41,302 nucleotides of DNA, from the NCBI GenBank assembly GCA_021300015.1, contig JAJTFB010000074.1, positions 1 through 41,302 of the forward strand, in the 5' to 3' direction. This document shows, piece by piece, positions 34,862 through 41,302 of this stretch. This stretch comes from Pirellula sp. (GTDB taxonomy: Bacteria > Planctomycetota > Planctomycetia > Pirellulales > Pirellulaceae). Every line of letters starts with the position of its first letter. Position 1 is the stretch's first letter. The position numbers were made by a program, and so were the translations under genes. The notes beneath the pieces were generated by a model. The model was not told the DNA's origin. It did not search any database and worked only from the letters and a program-made list of their open reading frames with translations.

Positions 34862-36309
34862 TGGATTCCGGGAGTTGGAGATAGATTCAGGGAGGATTTG
34901 CAGAGCATTTGATCGACTTCGTTGGAGACGATCACACCGTAGTTGATAGCACCGAGCCAACCGGACATGATGATTCCGACGCTACCGGCGTGGTAGAGGC
35001 CTTGGATTTGTTGGGGTAAGGCTCTAGAGACGGCGAGCCCTTCGAATTTTGTGCCGAAGCTAGCGCCTGAGACGTGTTTGGTGTAGTGGTTGAAGGTGCG
35101 GGGAGTAGCGGCTTCGGCCCACTCGATTTTTTCTCTGCAGTTTGGGACGTACTTTTCGAGGGCATCGAGGGTATTTTCGATGAGATCTTTTTTGCTTTCT
35201 TGGTAGGCCGTTTCGTCCAGATCGGCCCAATCGTTCCAGTTGGCGTTGGTGCTCGAGACGATGGCGTGTCTTTGTTTTCCGTCGGGGCGAGTTCGTGGGT
35301 AGTAGAAGCTGAAGGTACGCGAGGTGATATTGCGGTTCAGGAGCAGGTCGGTGCGGAATGCATGGGCTGTTGAGCAGAAGAGCAGATCGCCGGTCGCTTC
35401 GGGGATTTCGACATCGGGTTTGACGGCCATGTAGACTTGGGTGCTGCTGTTATTGAGTCGGACGGCTTGTGTATCTTGGAGGAATTTCGGGTCGAAGTGT
35501 TTTGGTCCGACGAGATCGAGGATGGTCGACCGGAGGTTGGAGTTGCTTACGACGGCGCGGCAGCGGATGGTACGCCCGTTGACTTCGACGCCTTGGACTT
35601 TGCCGTTTTCGACAAGGATTTTCGAGACATCGCATTTGATGCGTGCATCGACGCCGTTTTGGGTCATTTCGGCTTGCATTTTGCTTACAAGGTCATCGGT
35701 ACCACCTTCGTAGATGAAGACACCTTTGGCCATGAAGTTCGAGAAGACGATGCCGTAGGTGATGGCTGGATCTTCGAGGGTCGAGCCGTTGGCGTAGGTG
35801 ATCGGTTCCATCAGGAGTCGGACGATATCTTCGCGACCGGGGAAGAACTTGTTGAACAGTTCTCGGGTGCTCATGGATTGGTCGTCGTAGAAGTTCATCG
35901 AGCGGGCCGTATCGAAGAACTCGGTGGTGGTTTGTTTTGGGATTCCGAAATGGGAATCCATCAGCGAGGTAAAGTCTTCGCGGTTGTAGGTTGTCGTCAG
36001 GGAGAACATCGGGTTATCGAAGCGGATGTTCTTGAGTTGGACGATGTTCGAGGCGATATCGTCGTTCCAGTAGCGTTTGCAGCTTTTGAGCATTCCGTAG
36101 GGAAAGCCGTGGAGGGAGATATCGAAGGTATGCCCTCCGGGTCGTTTGAACCAGGTGGCAAGTCCGCCGAGTTTGTAGTGTTGTTCCAGGAGGAGAACGC
36201 GGTGCCCTGCGCGGCCGAGGATGTTGGCAGAGGTCATCCCTGCTAGGCCGGAACCGATCACTAAGACGTCGTATTCGGGCTTGAGGCCTGCGAGAAAGTC
36301 TTTTGGCAT
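34858..36309 (-). CDS. FAD-dependent oxidoreductase, phytoene desaturase/carotenoid isomerase type
   Basis: The 483-residue product begins with a dinucleotide-binding fold: [32 protein letters not shown] (about residues 13-44) is the GxGxxG motif with the acidic residue that binds the FAD ribose. [22 protein letters not shown] follows, as in phytoene desaturases, carotenoid isomerases and retinol saturases. Near the C-terminus [21 protein letters not shown] is the second FAD contact typical of the family. The substrate cannot be told from the sequence; pigmented planctomycetes make C30 carotenoids, so that is one possibility. The ATG at 36309 is used. The longer frame upstream is translation of the tRNA-Leu gene and is an artefact. 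It overlaps nusB by four bases. Confidence 0.85.
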   Translation of the reverse strand: MPKDFLAGLKPEYDVLVIGSGLAGMTSANILGRAGHRVLLLEQHYKLGGLATWFKRPGGHTFDISLHGFPYGMLKSCKRYWNDDIASNIVQLKNIRFDNPMFSLTTTYNREDFTSLMDSHFGIPKQTTTEFFDTARSMNFYDDQSMSTRELFNKFFPGREDIVRLLMEPITYANGSTLEDPAITYGIVFSNFMAKGVFIYEGGTDDLVSKMQAEMTQNGVDARIKCDVSKILVENGKVQGVEVNGRTIRCRAVVSNSNLRSTILDLVGPKHFDPKFLQDTQAVRLNNSSTQVYMAVKPDVEIPEATGDLLFCSTAHAFRTDLLLNRNITSRTFSFYYPRTRPDGKQRHAIVSSTNANWNDWADLDETAYQESKKDLIENTLDALEKYVPNCREKIEWAEAATPRTFNHYTKHVSGASFGTKFEGLAVSRALPQQIQGLYHAGSVGIIMSGWLGAINYGVIVSNEVDQMLCKSSLNLSPTPGIQ

Positions 36310-36348
36310 TGCAAAGAGCGGCGAGCGGGCAGAATCGAAGGATAGGAA

Positions 36349-36438
36349 TGCGGATGAGAGGGGTCGAACCTCCACGGCCATATGTATTAGGCCACTAGAT
36401 CCTGAGTCTAGCGCGTCTGCCAATTCCGCCACATCCGC
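36349..36438 (-). tRNA. tRNA-Leu (anticodon CAG)
   Basis: On the reverse strand the acceptor strand GCGGATG pairs with CATCCGC at the 3' end, with discriminator A. The D-arm region TGGCGGAATTGGCAGACGC is leucine-like, the anticodon stem-loop is CTAGA-CTCAGGA-TCTAG giving anticodon CAG, and a long variable arm (GGCC...GGCC type) is present. The T arm is GAGG-TTCGACC-CCTC. CCA is not encoded. It is 90 bases long and lies 39 bases before the oxidoreductase start on the same strand. The 183 bases between it and the PPIase stop (36439-36621) show nothing else. Confidence 0.93.
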
Positions 36439-36621
36439 GACGATTGCAATTCCTATGGGTCAAGGAGAATATAACAAAACTTGGGGTGGGTCAAGTCTTC
36501 CGTAGGCAGGCTGTTTAGGTATTTGAGCGGGCGGGGAATTTACCGGATCGGTCCGGGAGGTGCCGTTCGAGTCCGAGTACCATTTCGTGGAGTGGTCGTG
36601 GAGGATTCGTGGGGTGGTCGA

Positions 36622-37998
36622 TTAGCGCGGGAGTCTTCCGACGACGGGGGTGGGTTGGTAATCGTGAGGGCGTTTGTTGATGACTTCGGCGCGGATGATG
36701 GTATCGGGGCGGATGCTGGGGTCTTTTCGGGTTTCTTCATCGGTAAGGTCGACGATTTTGAGCAGGCCTAGGATTTCGATTCCGGAGACGACTCTTCCGA
36801 AGACGGCGTTTCGTTCATCGGCCAGTGGTAGTGGTAGGAAGGTGAAATAGAATTGGCTACCTGCGAAGCTCAGGGAGCCTTGGGCTGGATCGGCGTTCAT
36901 TCCTACGGGGAAGGCCAGGGAGCCACGGAAGTGGTTTCGGTGGGTAGGCAGGTCGAATTCGGGTTTGATCCCGTATCCTGCGTTTCCTTTGCCGTCCCCT
37001 TTTTCGCAGCCGGTTTGGGCCAGGAGGTGTTCTTTGACAAAGAAGAAGGGTTTGCGGGTGTAGTAACCTTGTTCGACGAGGTAGACGAAGTTGGCGACCG
37101 ATTCGGGGGCATCGTCTTCGAAGAGTTCGACGACGATTTCCCCTTTGGTCGTGAGGATACGGACTTGGGGATTATTTTTGGTTTTGTCTTCTTGGCGTCG
37201 GAGGAGTTCGGCGGCCCAGGATTTTTCGATTTCGTCGATTTTCGAGAGCATGATCGATTCTTGGGGGCCGAGTTTTTGGGTCGATTGGAGATCGGCCCAA
37301 GCGCGTCGCACCAGATCGAAATCGCCTTCGAAGAAACCGGCGTATCCGGCGTAGAGGAGGACATCCTCGTCGACGAGGGTTTTGGCATCGAGGATTTTTT
37401 TGGCAGGATCGATCCAGTGGTCGAGGCGATCGGTTTTGCCGTCATCGATGAGCATTTCCTTGAGCATTGAGCCGACGCCGGCGTACTGAGTCGGATCGCT
37501 TGCGTAGAGGTCGGCTGCGGCGTTTCGGTAAGCGATCAGAGATGTGTTTGATTCTTTGAGTTTTTCGAGCCATTTTTCGCGGACGCCGTCGGGGAGTTCT
37601 TCTTTGAGACGGTGTTGGATTCGCACGTGGGCGAGGGTGAAATCGGCGATTGCGTCGCGGAGGTTTTCGGAGGCTTTTCGGAAGGAGGCCGCAAGTGGGG
37701 AGTTGTCTGAGGCTGGGATGACCCCGAAGGTGGTCATGCGGAATTCTTCGGCTTTGAGTTCGGCGTCGCGTTTGGCTTGTTGACGGGCTTGGCGTTGCTC
37801 TGGGGTCAGGTTGGAGTTTGAGGGGCTTGCTGCTCCTTGGCCTTTGGCCAGTGGGCTTTTGCCGGAGAGGACTGAGCCGCCTGGGAGTACCGTAGGGCTG
37901 GACGGGTCGGACAATTGGGACCACACTGGGGCCAGGGTCGCCAATTGGAGGAGGATTCCGCTGGCGATGAGGATTGTGGGTCTTCTTAGGAGTCTCAT
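36622..37998 (-). CDS. Exported cyclophilin-type peptidyl-prolyl isomerase
   Basis: The 458-residue product has a signal peptide (MRLLRRPTILIASGILLQLATLAPVWSQ). A long helical, charged region follows (about 30-280) with glutamine/arginine-rich EQRQARQQAKRDAELKAEEF, then a cyclophilin domain (about 290-440): VRILTTKGEIVVELFEDDAPESVANFVYLVEQGYY, SLSFAGSQFYFTFLPLPLADERNAVFGRVVSGIEIL. The usual F-H-R catalytic arginine region appears altered (KPFFFVKEH), so isomerase activity may be reduced. Such proteins help fold exported proteins. ATG 37998 is chosen because the signal peptide starts there; the frame extends to 38046 but that part is not signal-like. It is divergent from rsmD with 65 bases between. 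Confidence 0.85.
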   Translation of the reverse strand: MRLLRRPTILIASGILLQLATLAPVWSQLSDPSSPTVLPGGSVLSGKSPLAKGQGAASPSNSNLTPEQRQARQQAKRDAELKAEEFRMTTFGVIPASDNSPLAASFRKASENLRDAIADFTLAHVRIQHRLKEELPDGVREKWLEKLKESNTSLIAYRNAAADLYASDPTQYAGVGSMLKEMLIDDGKTDRLDHWIDPAKKILDAKTLVDEDVLLYAGYAGFFEGDFDLVRRAWADLQSTQKLGPQESIMLSKIDEIEKSWAAELLRRQEDKTKNNPQVRILTTKGEIVVELFEDDAPESVANFVYLVEQGYYTRKPFFFVKEHLLAQTGCEKGDGKGNAGYGIKPEFDLPTHRNHFRGSLAFPVGMNADPAQGSLSFAGSQFYFTFLPLPLADERNAVFGRVVSGIEILGLLKIVDLTDEETRKDPSIRPDTIIRAEVINKRPHDYQPTPVVGRLPR

Positions 37999-38063
37999 GG
38001 ATTCGAAGGTGTTATGGATTGCGGAATGGATGGCGGCGGGAAGCATAAGGGGTTGGGATTTCC

Positions 38064-38708
38064 ATGAAAAAAGCGGACCATGAAACGATCACTTTGAGGA
38101 TCATCGCAGGGCATTTACGGTCGCGTCGGTTTGAGTTTGCGTGCGATCCGCGGACAAGGCCGATGAAGGATCGGACGCGTGAGGCGGTGATGAATCTTCT
38201 GGGTGGTACGCTTGAGAATCGGCTAGCGTTCGACCTTTTTGGGGGTTCGGGCGTATTGGCCTTCGAGTCGATCTCGAGGGGGGCAGAGCATGCGTGGGTT
38301 TGGGAGATTCTCAAGCCTGGAGCGAGGGTAATCCGCAGGATTTCTGAGGATTTGGGGATAGCCGACCAGGTGGATGTGTTGGATCAGGATGTGATTCGCT
38401 GGTCGGAATCGTTGGCCGATGGATTGGAGTCCCGAGGGGGCAAATTTGCCGAGTTGGGGGCCAATACGGTTCCTTGGGTGGTCATTTGCTGTCCGCCTTA
38501 TGCGATGTGGGAGAGCCACAAGGCGGAATTGACGCAGTTGGTGCACGCTTGGGCCAAGGCAGCCCCGTTGGGAAGTTTATTTGCCGTGGAGCTCGAGCAG
38601 AGCACGGAGCTTGGGGTACTTCCTGCGTTTTTGGAGTGGCAGGTGCGAAGGTACGCCCCTGCTCAGGTTGCGATCGCCGAAGTTTTAGAAAAAGCGCCGG
38701 GGGCTTAG
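38064..38708 (+). CDS. rsmD: RsmD-type 16S rRNA (guanine-N2) methyltransferase
   Basis: The 214-residue product resembles RsmD, which methylates G966 of 16S rRNA during late 30S assembly. [15 protein letters not shown] and [17 protein letters not shown] are the typical N-terminal blocks, [27 protein letters not shown] is the SAM-binding motif I and following strand. The expected motif IV is Asp/Asn-Pro-Pro-Tyr; here the text is [11 protein letters not shown], with cysteine in the first catalytic position (about residue 137). Either the lineage uses this variant or the activity is altered. Its stop codon overlaps the stop of the opposite ferredoxin gene by three bases. Confidence 0.85.
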   Translation: MKKADHETITLRIIAGHLRSRRFEFACDPRTRPMKDRTREAVMNLLGGTLENRLAFDLFGGSGVLAFESISRGAEHAWVWEILKPGARVIRRISEDLGIADQVDVLDQDVIRWSESLADGLESRGGKFAELGANTVPWVVICCPPYAMWESHKAELTQLVHAWAKAAPLGSLFAVELEQSTELGVLPAFLEWQVRRYAPAQVAIAEVLEKAPGA

Positions 38709-38730
38709 GAATCGGCCAGAGGCTTTTTCT
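38687..38730. terminator. Bidirectional terminator between convergent genes
   Basis: AGAAAAAGC (38687-38695) and GCTTTTTCT (38722-38730) are perfect 9-base inverted repeats around a 26-base loop that contains both stop codons. Read either way, the stem ends in a T-rich run (TTTTTCTTTT forward; TTTTTCT and TTTT reverse). It would end both rsmD and the ferredoxin transcript. The stem is A/T-rich, so strength is uncertain. Confidence 0.55.
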
Positions 38731-38983
38731 TTTCGGTGATCACTTTGGATTTGAGGGCCATTTCGGCGTTGAGTTCGATGAAGCTTTTCCAATCGGCCGG
38801 TACGTTGTCTTCGTGGAAGATGGCTTCGACGGGGCATTCGGCCACGCAGGCTTCGCAATCGATGCATTCATCCGGATGGATGTAGAGCATGTCTGCGCCT
38901 TCGTAAAAGCATTCGACGGGGCAGACCACTACGCAATCGGTGTATCGGCAGCCTACGCAAGGTTGAGTCACAATGTGAGCCAT
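38705..38983 (-). CDS. fdxA: 7Fe ferredoxin (3Fe-4S/4Fe-4S)
   Basis: The 92-residue product is a bacterial ferredoxin of the seven-iron type. [26 protein letters not shown] gives the first cluster ligands with the CxxCxxxxC spacing that favours a 3Fe-4S cluster. [18 protein letters not shown] supplies the CxxCxxCxxxCP set for the 4Fe-4S cluster. A C-terminal charged helix ([16 protein letters not shown]) completes the usual length. It carries electrons in the cytoplasm; partners are not in view. The ATG at 38983 starts the conserved AHIVTQPC segment and is preferred to a further ATG 12 bases upstream. Confidence 0.95.
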   Translation of the reverse strand: MAHIVTQPCVGCRYTDCVVVCPVECFYEGADMLYIHPDECIDCEACVAECPVEAIFHEDNVPADWKSFIELNAEMALKSKVITEKKKPLADS

Positions 38984-39115
38984 GGTTCCGAGCAACTTTC
39001 CAGCTTAAAATTCCAAGATAAACAGTAAGCGAAACGAGACGAAAGGTTCTTTTTTCGGACGCGTCGAAGGCATCCTAGGCAGGTCGGATCTGACTGTCAA
39101 GCAACCTTAAGTAGC

Positions 39116-39143
39116 TTGCTGTCGGCCATTTCTGGTCTAAAAT
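39116..39143 (+). promoter_or_regulatory. Candidate promoter upstream of the site-2 protease region
   Basis: TTGCTG (39116-39121) and TAAAAT (39138-39143) are separated by 16 bases and resemble -35 and -10 boxes. Transcription would start near 39150. Pattern match only. Confidence 0.3.
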
Positions 39144-39264
39144 TGAGTTCTTCGGTTCCTGATTGGGTGCTAACGGGTCAGATTTTCGTCGGATCCATTG
39201 GGGGCCCGAGCCTGATTTTGTTCCTTTATTTTGCTTGCACCTCGAAGAGGACTTGGAGTTATCT

Positions 39265-39465
39265 GTGGCCCTATCCGAATTGGATCGAGGACTGATCAAG
39301 GACTGTGTGGAGGGGAGTTCGCAAGCTTGGACGACTTTTTGCGATCGTTTTGCTGGATTGGTGATGGATGTGGTCGATGAGACGCTGGCATTTGCGGGTG
39401 TTTCAGGGCAGGACCGAACCTTGCGGTTGCGGGAGGAGTTGGCGGAGGGATTTTTTCCACCATGG
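39265..39465 (+). pseudogene. Sigma-factor-like N-terminal remnant
   Basis: From a GTG at 39265 the frame reads ALSELDRGLIKDCVEGSSQAWTTFCDRFAGLVMDVVDE, then TLRLREELAEGFF. This resembles the beginning of planctomycete ECF-type sigma factors, which open with L-D-x-x-L-I-x-x-C...AW..F..RF..LV..V and continue into region 2. The similarity ends where the next gene begins (39462). The same frame stays open to 39696 but encodes arginine/serine-rich text with no sigma region 2.4 or 4. It may be a deleted remnant, or a short orphan protein. Functional sigma activity is unlikely without region 4. Confidence 0.45.
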
Positions 39466-40601
39466 CAAGAGAGAGTTCTTCCGAGGGCCGAGGTTATACT
39501 CAGGATCCGGTTCAGTTGGCCGAAGGGGCCTATCAGGCGCTCGAGCCCTTTGAGAGTCATTCCCGTTCTTCGGGGGGCTTCGAGGCGGGTTTGGGGCCAT
39601 CGCAAGAGCCTCAGCGGGTCGCCTCGCCGGGTGTGCATTGGATCCGCCGTTGGAAGCTTCCAATTGTCCTGTTGGTCGCATCGGTCGTTTCGATGACCTG
39701 GGCGGGTCTGACGATGTGGTCGCCGGTCGAAGCGATCGAAGCGGCGTTTTACGATGGATCTTTGTTCGATGTTCGCCGAAGTGTTTTGTCCAATTGGTTT
39801 CCAGGGTTGTTGTTTTCGTTGGCACTAACAGCGATTTTAGGAGCCCACGAGTTGGGTCACTACATCGCCACGAAGCTCTATGGGATACGTTCGACGCCGC
39901 CCCTTTTTATCCCGTTTCCGATCAGTCCGATCGGGACCTGTGGAGCGGTGATCTTGATGGATGGAAAGCAGGCCGATCGCAAGCAGATTTTCGACATAGG
40001 GATCGCTGGTCCGTTGGCTGGGCTTCTCGTTGCTATCCCTGTGGCGGTGGCTGGATTGCTGATCGATTTGCCGATGCGTTCTGGGGGGGTACCTGCTTAT
40101 ACGTTTGGCCAACCGCTGATTATTCAGGGTTTGCAGGCGGTGCTTCAAGAGACGTCGGCCGTGACGCTGACGCCTCCGCCGAAGTCCCCTTTTGAGTGGA
40201 TCGGTGGCAGTACAGCTTGGGTCTCTGGGATTCAAAACATCGACATGAATCCGTTGCTCATGGCGGCTTGGGTTGGTTTGTTGGTCACCGGGTTGAACAT
40301 GATCCCGATGAGCCAGCTCGATGGAGGGCATGTGATTTTTGGGTTGATGGGTAGGGGCTCGCATCTGTTTTCGAAGTTGGCATATTTTGCCTGCATCGCC
40401 TATGTCGTTTTTGGTATTCTGGTTTTTGGGCAAGGTTTGTTTGTCTTGATGTTGGTACTCGTGACATTGATGGGGATTCAGCATCCGCCGAGCCGCAACG
40501 ACGAGGTGCGTTTAGGTCTGTTCCGACAGGTCTTGGGGTGGTTGACGTTGAGTCTGCCGTTGCTTTGTATTCCTTTGCGTCCGATCACGATGGTCATGTA
40601 G
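39462..40601 (+). CDS. Site-2 protease family membrane metalloprotease
   Basis: The 379-residue product is an M50-type intramembrane protease. A hydrophilic N-terminus (about 1-65) is followed by a membrane segment (WKLPIVLLVASVVSMTWAG). Then comes H129-E130-L-G-H133-Y with the zinc histidines and catalytic glutamate, PPLFIPFPISPIGTCGAVI, which matches the family's substrate-entry region, and NMIPMSQLDGGHVIFG with D287 as third zinc ligand. Several more helices follow. These enzymes usually release regulators from the membrane, for instance anti-sigma factors; the sigma-like remnant directly upstream is suggestive but proves nothing. A GGAGG site lies 13 bases before the ATG, which is long. 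The 3' neighbour is 17 bases away on the same strand. Confidence 0.88.
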   Translation: MARESSSEGRGYTQDPVQLAEGAYQALEPFESHSRSSGGFEAGLGPSQEPQRVASPGVHWIRRWKLPIVLLVASVVSMTWAGLTMWSPVEAIEAAFYDGSLFDVRRSVLSNWFPGLLFSLALTAILGAHELGHYIATKLYGIRSTPPLFIPFPISPIGTCGAVILMDGKQADRKQIFDIGIAGPLAGLLVAIPVAVAGLLIDLPMRSGGVPAYTFGQPLIIQGLQAVLQETSAVTLTPPPKSPFEWIGGSTAWVSGIQNIDMNPLLMAAWVGLLVTGLNMIPMSQLDGGHVIFGLMGRGSHLFSKLAYFACIAYVVFGILVFGQGLFVLMLVLVTLMGIQHPPSRNDEVRLGLFRQVLGWLTLSLPLLCIPLRPITMVM

Positions 40602-40618
40602 TCTGAGGCGTTGTTGCG

Positions 40619-41299
40619 TTGTCGAATTCATTTCGTCGAAAGAGCAGCCTAAGCCGCAATGCGGTTTTTTTCGCCGTGGGGGCGTCAGCCTTCGCATTTT
40701 TTTGCTCCGCGCTGACGGCTTATAACGACGTTGTTTTTTCAGGGCTTCATCAGTTTTCGTTGGCCTTGATGCTCCTGTCTTTTGTGGGGGTGATCGCGAC
40801 GGTTTTTTCCAATCGATCCGCTAAAGAAACGAAGTTGCGGATCGACCCCACCGGTGAGGTCACGGCCGATGGGAGAAAAGTCCATCGGGTGATTGCGAGT
40901 CGGTTTGAGAACTTCATCCACATCGAGTCCTCGGGAGATCGCGAGCAAGCCCCCGGACAAGCCCAGGGACAAGCTCAGGGAGCGATTCCGTTGATTCGAA
41001 AGCTCGGTGGCACGCGGCGCGAGCGGATCCTCGTGGCGGTGGTTCGGAACACCACGGTCGATTTGGATTTCCTCTCGGAGCTCAGTCAGCTTCCGAATTT
41101 GATCGTGATCGACATTCAAGGATGCCGAGTCGAGGCCGACGCATGGTCGGAGTTTGCTTACTTTGATCGGCTCAAGTACTTAGCCGTTTTCGGGGCGATG
41201 GAAGGTCAAAGTGAGCAGGACTTGTATTATTCGTTTCCGGAGGTCAAAACGATCATCGAACCGGTCCTTCTGGTCCACTCATCGCCCGATGCGGTATAG
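40619..41299 (+). CDS. Membrane protein with leucine-rich-like C-terminus, unknown function
   Basis: The 226-residue product starts at a TTG (no ATG is available before the first membrane segment). It has two membrane segments (AVFFAVGASAFAFFCSALTAY and FSLALMLLSFVGVIATVFS, about residues 15-65). A hydrophilic domain follows with a short glutamine/glycine repeat (PGQAQGQAQGA, about 113-123) and an LRR-like section (LDFLSELSQLPNLIVIDIQGCRVEADAW, then LKYLAVFG). I do not recognise a family. It is close behind the site-2 protease gene and may be co-transcribed. The stop lies at 41297-41299, three bases from the window end, so the gene is complete. Confidence 0.7.
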   Translation: MSNSFRRKSSLSRNAVFFAVGASAFAFFCSALTAYNDVVFSGLHQFSLALMLLSFVGVIATVFSNRSAKETKLRIDPTGEVTADGRKVHRVIASRFENFIHIESSGDREQAPGQAQGQAQGAIPLIRKLGGTRRERILVAVVRNTTVDLDFLSELSQLPNLIVIDIQGCRVEADAWSEFAYFDRLKYLAVFGAMEGQSEQDLYYSFPEVKTIIEPVLLVHSSPDAV

Positions 41300-41302
41300 A
41301 AT

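Noticed and set aside
36310-36432. A 41-residue N-terminal extension of the FAD oxidoreductase
   Set aside because: It is translation of the tRNA-Leu(CAG) gene; the conserved protein begins at 36309.

Overview
The window reads as chromosomal DNA of a planctomycete, most likely Pirellulaceae. The main reasons are the paralogous cluster of planctomycete-type cytochrome c proteins (PSCyt1/DUF1549/DUF1553) paired with DUF1501 proteins, an exported SHD1-domain protein, Tat-type signals on several hypothetical exported proteins, weak or absent Shine-Dalgarno sites, and intergenic hairpins built from GTACTC/GAGTAC. Genus-level placement is not possible from the sequence alone.

Layout. 1-4000: a 9-bp tandem array, a Tat-type hypothetical protein, a neutral-ceramidase-like hydrolase, an intergenic repeat composite and a reverse-strand SHD1 protein. 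4141-6671: an RlmI-type rRNA methyltransferase, tRNA-Leu(CAA), rpsL and rpsG, closed by a rho-independent terminator. 6695-9465: a translationally coupled pair, a metallo-beta-lactamase-fold DNA exonuclease and an ATP-dependent DNA ligase, followed by a second repeat composite. 9760-10599: a reverse-strand SAM methyltransferase. 10963-20467: a respiratory-type or degradative gene cluster (PSCyt1-DUF1549-LamG-DUF1553, DUF1501, a second PSCyt set, a second DUF1501, DUF1080). In it one DUF1501 is fused in frame to a PSCyt1 domain, and the following DUF1549 domain is broken by an apparent deletion of roughly 25 codons with a frameshift.

20608-31952: an exported secretin-like protein, a GT39-like membrane protein split by a frameshift, the flagellar export gate genes fliP-fliQ-fliR-flhB (flhB lacks its whole cytoplasmic switch domain), then yajC, a fused secDF and aspS, mostly overlapping or tightly spaced, so probably one long transcript. 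31953-32950: an eight-unit minisatellite of about 52 bp, a GxxExxY (PDDEXK-type) gene, and an inverted copy of the minisatellite core on its other side.

33125-38998: a reverse-strand run consisting of a cyclophilin-type PPIase, tRNA-Leu(CAG), an FAD oxidoreductase of the phytoene-desaturase type, nusB, a DUF3467 protein and maf. Near the end rsmD (forward) and a 7Fe ferredoxin (reverse) converge on a bidirectional terminator. 39265-41299: a short sigma-factor-like remnant, a site-2 protease and a membrane protein of unknown role.

No single wholly new multi-gene system is evident. The strongest leads are the GxxExxY gene bracketed by inverted copies of one repeat, the 42-bp direct repeats exactly 200 bp apart around a GTACTC hairpin, the broken fusion in the PSCyt/DUF1501 cluster, and the truncated flhB.
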